Part shown: piece by piece, positions 3,614 through 7,161 of the stretch
How positions within the stretch are numbered: position 1 is the stretch's first letter
Layout: each line of letters opens with the position of its first letter
Assembly (NCBI GenBank): GCA_938091145.1
Contig: CALKMS010000070.1
Location: forward strand, 1-7,161
Reading direction: 5' to 3'
Origin: an uncultured bacterium
GTDB lineage: Bacteria > Actinomycetota > Aquicultoria > SKW223 > CALKMS01
Length of the DNA: 7,161 bases
Position numbers and translations under genes: made by a program
The notes under the pieces: model-generated
What the model was told of the DNA's origin: nothing
What the model saw: only the letters and a program-made list of their open reading frames with translations
Databases searched by the model: none

Positions 3614-5941
3614 ATGAGCTACCGTCGTAAAAACCAGCGCAAAAAATCAACAATTAAGAAAGTTCTGGTTATTGCAATTTTGGCAGCAGCGACAGTACTT
3701 ACCGTTAGTGCTTTATCTTTCGCTGTAGTTGCTTATAAAATAACGAGTGAGCTTCCAGATCTTGAAAAAGCGGCAACTAAAATAGAACTAGCTCAAACAA
3801 CGAAAGTTTATGCTGCTAATGGCCAAGTCATTGCCATACTCCACAGTGAAGAAAATCGCGAAGTTGTACCCTTAGAAAAAATTTCACCTTACTTAAGAAA
3901 AGCAGTCATCGCTATCGAGGATGAACGTTTTTATCAACATCAAGGAGTTGACTTTGAAGCTATAGCTCGAGCCTTAGTTGTTGACATATCAACCGGGGAA
4001 ACCCGAGAAGGTGGAAGCACTATCACCCAGCAGTACGTAAAAAACATGTTCACTACCCGTGAAAAAACCATTCAACGAAAAATAAAAGAAGCCATTTTAG
4101 CTTACCAGATAGAAAGCCTTTATTCCAAAAACAAAATCTTAGAAAAGTACTTAAACACAATTTATTTTGGCCACGGGTGTTATGGCGCTGAAACCGCTTC
4201 AAGAGTATTTTTTGGGAAGCCAGCTTCCAAACTTACTTTGCCAGAAGCAGCCCTCTTAGCTGGAGTAATAAGAACTCCGTCAAAATATTCACCTTACGAC
4301 AACCCCAGGCTGGCAAAAAAACGGCGCGACCTGGTTCTCGCCAAAATGCGAGAGTTAGGTTATATTTCTAGAAAAGAAGAGGAAAAAGCAAAAAAATCAC
4401 CAGTTAAAGTCCGCCCTTTGAAAGCTCCCTCTACTTTTGCTCCTTACTTTGTTGAATATGTAAAGCAGAGCCTAATCAAAAAATACGGTGCCAATCGAGT
4501 TTTTAAAGGAGGATTAAGAATCTATACCACTCTTGACCCTAAACTTCAAATGTATGCTGAAGAAGCAGTTAGGAAAACTCTTGATCGAAAAAATGACCCG
4601 AGCGCTGCACTGGTTGTTATTGAAGTTAATACAGGAAAAATTAAAGCTATGGTCGGTGGAAAAGACTTTGCAAAAGAAAAGTTTAATCTGGCAGTTCAAG
4701 GTCGGCGCCAACCTGGTTCCAGCTTCAAAACTTTTGTTCTCGCTGCCGGCATTGAGAATGGATTTTCGCCCAGCAAAACTTACCAATCCTCCCCTACCGT
4801 TATAAGACTGCCCAATGGTCAAGTCTGGCGGGTCAGAAACGCAACAGAAGGCCATGGTGGCGGGTTAATGACTATCAGACAAGCAACAGTTCATTCAGTC
4901 AATGCAGTTTACGCTCGTTTTATGATGGATGTCGGGCCAAAAAAAGTTGTCGAAGTTGCAAGAAAAATGGGTATCACTGCCCCTCTAGACCCTTATCCGG
5001 CTATTGCTTTAGGCGGTTTGCGCTATGGTGTTTCGGCTCTGGAAATGGCTTCAGCCTACTCTACATTAGCTCGAGGTGGCGAATACATTTCACCAATCGC
5101 AATTACTAAGGTTACTACATCAGATGGGCAAATCATTGAAGAAAACAGACCTAAACGCAAACCAGCTATTAGCCCGACAACCGCTTACCTGGTAACAGAT
5201 ATTTTAGAAGACGTAATCCGTTACGGAACTGGACATCGAGCAAACTTTGGCTTTCCTGCCGCTGGCAAAACAGGAACGACCCAAAACTACCACGACGCTT
5301 GGTTTGTTGGTTACACTCCTTATTATTCCTGTGCAGTCTGGGTTGGCCACCGGAATAAACAAATGTCGCTAAGAAACATTCATGGTTTTGCCCGAGTAGC
5401 GGGTGGCACCTTACCGGCTATTATTTGGCGGCGCTTTATGGAAAAGGCCCATCAAAAATTAGCTTACAAAAGTTTTCCCCGACCCAAGAAAGGAATAGCC
5501 GAAGTCAAAATTTGCGTCGAGTCTGGATTGCGAGCCACCGAATACTGTCCTAAAACAAGTTGGGGTATCTTTATCAGAGGCAAAGCGCCCATCAAATTCT
5601 GTAAAATACATCAAGGGATCGTCGTCCCTAATGTAGTTGGTCAAACTTCTCGGAAAGCAACCTTTATGCTTCAGGCAGCCGGTTTTAAAGTTAATCCTGT
5701 GCTTCAATATCACCCAGAAGTGCCCAGTGGCGTTGTTTTCAGTCAATCACCTGGTGGTGGAAGCAAAGTGAAACCCGAAAGCACAATCACCATTTATATA
5801 AGTAAGGGCAAACCACCATCTCCCCCACCGCCACCGCCAACTGAAGAGACAACCTCACGAAGCTTAAAAGACTTTCCTAAAGTAGTGCCCAGTAGTGTAG
5901 AAGGCCGGGTTCTCTTTATTGGGCGAAAAACCTCTGCTTAA
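3614..5941 (+). CDS. Bifunctional class A penicillin-binding protein with PASTA domain
   Basis: Peptidoglycan synthase of the PBP1/PonA type: it polymerises lipid II glycan strands and cross-links stem peptides outside the membrane. The product is 775 residues. Order: a basic cytoplasmic N-terminus; one transmembrane anchor (about 17-40); a GT51 glycosyltransferase with catalytic E102 in EDERFYQHQGVD, then GGSTITQQ and YLNTIYFG; and a transpeptidase with S369xxK372 (SSFK), S428-V-N430 and K552-T-G-T555. A linker bears three cysteines (KICVESG, EYCPK, KFCKIH), a layout often seen in Firmicutes-like PBPs. One PASTA domain (about 669-732) follows, then PPSPPPPPP (734-742) and a 33-residue tail. 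All catalytic motifs are intact. The start is supported by AAGG eight bases upstream and by the N-terminal anchor. The last 25 codons overlap the convergent U32 gene. Function is very secure. Confidence 0.96.
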   Translation: MSYRRKNQRKKSTIKKVLVIAILAAATVLTVSALSFAVVAYKITSELPDLEKAATKIELAQTTKVYAANGQVIAILHSEENREVVPLEKISPYLRKAVIAIEDERFYQHQGVDFEAIARALVVDISTGETREGGSTITQQYVKNMFTTREKTIQRKIKEAILAYQIESLYSKNKILEKYLNTIYFGHGCYGAETASRVFFGKPASKLTLPEAALLAGVIRTPSKYSPYDNPRLAKKRRDLVLAKMRELGYISRKEEEKAKKSPVKVRPLKAPSTFAPYFVEYVKQSLIKKYGANRVFKGGLRIYTTLDPKLQMYAEEAVRKTLDRKNDPSAALVVIEVNTGKIKAMVGGKDFAKEKFNLAVQGRRQPGSSFKTFVLAAGIENGFSPSKTYQSSPTVIRLPNGQVWRVRNATEGHGGGLMTIRQATVHSVNAVYARFMMDVGPKKVVEVARKMGITAPLDPYPAIALGGLRYGVSALEMASAYSTLARGGEYISPIAITKVTTSDGQIIEENRPKRKPAISPTTAYLVTDILEDVIRYGTGHRANFGFPAAGKTGTTQNYHDAWFVGYTPYYSCAVWVGHRNKQMSLRNIHGFARVAGGTLPAIIWRRFMEKAHQKLAYKSFPRPKKGIAEVKICVESGLRATEYCPKTSWGIFIRGKAPIKFCKIHQGIVVPNVVGQTSRKATFMLQAAGFKVNPVLQYHPEVPSGVVFSQSPGGGSKVKPESTITIYISKGKPPSPPPPPPTEETTSRSLKDFPKVVPSSVEGRVLFIGRKTSA

Positions 5942-7161
5942 TCGATTTACTGCTCCTACTGTTAAAGAACAAACTCTCTCGACCTCGCTAGCTTCTTCCC
6001 TTAAAAACAAAAGTTGAAAACGGGAAAAACCAGCTTTCCAAAGAGAATCAAGCGAAGAAATTAGATAAAATGGTCGTGAATTGTAAAGGTTTAAGCGGCA
6101 AAACCGATCAAACTCCACCGGAAATTCGTAGCCAGCTTTATCTTTCAAGTCATACTTTGCTCTCTGGCATTGCTTCTGGCAATTCATATCCAGAGCTAGA
6201 AAAAAGCAGTTTTCAGAAACCATCACTCGCGGCCAGCCGTAAACCACCGGCTCCAAAGGAACTGAAGAAGATTTATTTAACCGTGACAACTCCGATAAGT
6301 TTAGCTCAAGCGAAGGAACTACTGCTTCCATTTTTTCCCCACTTAAATTTCTAAAGGGAAAATATTGGTTAGCAATGTTTAAATGGTAATCTAAAATTAC
6401 TCGGTGTTTACTTTTAAGTAAAAAACCTGCCAAACCAACTTCGCCACAAATAAAAAAAGGATTATAAGGTTCAAACATTTGTATCAATTCCATCCAAAAA
6501 TCAAAGTCCCTTTCTCTGATTACAGGAGGCATAACCAACCCTAACTCCTTCTCTTTTAACTCATTAAAAATCAAATTTAAATCTTTCTTCCAGTCGCCTT
6601 CCCAGAGAGAAACCTCCAAAGCTATCCGATTAACTTTTGTTTTCAAAGCTGCTAAAGCCTGATCTTTACTTCTAACCCGAACAGTCAGCAAAATCTCTTT
6701 CTTCCTAGCCTTTCTTTTGTTTACCAAGGCAAGAGATGGCAAAGGAACAAATTTAAGCGGCTGGCGCTGATACTTTTCTAAAATCAACTCTTTTAGCTTA
6801 ACCTCGACCTGCTTTCTCAACTCACCAAGCGCTGCCAAGGGTAGATAAGCCTTCGAAGAAAGCTCTACCTTGAGTTCAGAAAAATAAAAAGGAAGGGTGC
6901 CAAAAGAGTTGAGCTTGTTCTTCACTTTTTCTTCGGTAAGAAAGACCTTTTCCCCAGTCTCAACTTTACTTTTCCCCCTAAATACAAACTCTCGCTCGGC
7001 AAAGTAAACTATCAGTTCAGGATATCTACCAGGATTAATCACCAACTTGCCAGTGAGTGCGATAACCCTTTTTGGCCTTCTTTCTCTTGCTAACTCGACG
7101 ACCTCTGATTCGCTTGCCGATTTGACTTTAAAAACCCGATCCCCAACAGAGATCAAATGTC
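5864..7161 (-). CDS. Peptidase U32 family protein with DUF3656 domain, C-terminal part (gene continues past window)
   Basis: The minus-strand frame is open to the right edge, so the TTG at 7156 is internal and the catalytic N-terminal U32 half lies outside. The visible 430 residues start at the GDRVFKV junction. They contain a DUF3656-like region (about 5-125, with LNSFGTLPFYF and LPLAALGELRK) and then the C-terminal U32-like barrel (about 155-425). Characteristic parts are VPSLELNLSEL, EPVVYGWPRVMVSENC, YDLKDKAGYEFPV and LYNSRPFYLI. Four cysteines (C317, C326, C330, C353 counted from 7156) are spaced C-x8-C-x3-C-x22-C. In U32 relatives such as UbiU, UbiV and TrhP, a four-cysteine set binds a [4Fe-4S] cluster, so a cluster here is likely but inferred. 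Family members act as collagenase-like peptidases or in RNA hydroxylation (RlhA, TrhP); which applies is unknown. The stop (5866-5864) lies inside the PBP gene. Confidence 0.9.
   Translation of the reverse strand, partial: HLISVGDRVFKVKSASESEVVELARERRPKRVIALTGKLVINPGRYPELIVYFAEREFVFRGKSKVETGEKVFLTEEKVKNKLNSFGTLPFYFSELKVELSSKAYLPLAALGELRKQVEVKLKELILEKYQRQPLKFVPLPSLALVNKRKARKKEILLTVRVRSKDQALAALKTKVNRIALEVSLWEGDWKKDLNLIFNELKEKELGLVMPPVIRERDFDFWMELIQMFEPYNPFFICGEVGLAGFLLKSKHRVILDYHLNIANQYFPFRNLSGEKMEAVVPSLELNLSELSRLNKSSSVPLEPVVYGWPRVMVSENCFFLALDMNCQKQCQRAKYDLKDKAGYEFPVEFDRFCRLNLYNSRPFYLISSLDSLWKAGFSRFQLLFLREEASEVERVCSLTVGAVNRLSRGFSPNKENPAFYTTGHYFRKVF

Noticed and set aside
4514..4855. Minus-strand and alternative-frame ORFs inside the PBP and flavoprotein genes
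   Set aside because: They are shadows of genes with intact catalytic motifs and show no recognisable domains or ribosome sites.
6070..6354. A 94-codon + strand ORF opposite the U32 gene
   Set aside because: It is antisense to the conserved U32 cysteine region and has no Shine-Dalgarno or recognisable domain.
7154..7156. TTG 7156 as the start of the minus-strand U32 gene
   Set aside because: The frame is open to the window edge and the visible protein begins in the middle of a U32/DUF3656 architecture, so the real start lies outside.

Overview
The window reads as ordinary bacterial chromosome with standard code (TGG for Trp, no read-through TGA). Coding GC is moderate, around 35-45%, with one gene near 50%. 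The lineage cannot be fixed. A class A penicillin-binding protein with a C-terminal PASTA domain and a cysteine-bearing linker, a short FmdB-type zinc ribbon and a DUF3656-type U32 peptidase fit a Firmicutes- or Actinobacteria-like monoderm, or an uncultivated relative. This is an inference from family impressions, not from a search.

Layout. Positions 1-581 (+) hold the 3' part of phoU, followed directly by an acylphosphatase gene whose possible GTG start overlaps the phoU stop. A convergent minus-strand block follows: a VanZ-like membrane protein (920-1249) downstream of an FmdB-family zinc ribbon (1303-1539), which has a near-consensus promoter and ribosome binding site. Behind it lies tRNA-Glu(CTC) at 1670-1745, with encoded CCA and its own near-consensus promoter. 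Next comes an AT-rich stretch of about 845 bases without a convincing gene. It contains several hairpins, two short direct repeats, a poly-T tract on the + strand and an unusually long stop-free minus-strand frame that has no start codon.

From 2591 the + strand encodes a thioredoxin-reductase-fold flavoprotein of the AhpF C-terminal type, then a 775-residue bifunctional PBP1-type peptidoglycan synthase (3614-5941). The PBP gene runs tail-to-tail into the C-terminal 430 residues of a U32-family protein on the minus strand, overlapping it by 78 bases; that gene continues beyond the window.

Functionally the genes are housekeeping: phosphate signalling (PhoU), acyl-phosphate hydrolysis, thiol redox, cell-wall synthesis, translation (tRNA) and a U32 protein. 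They do not form one pathway. I found no mobile element, CRISPR array or defence system. The points most worth a second look are the eroded NAD(P)H-binding motif in the flavoprotein, the codon-in-register antisense overlap of the PBP and U32 genes, the missing conventional start of the VanZ gene, and the unexplained 845-base region.
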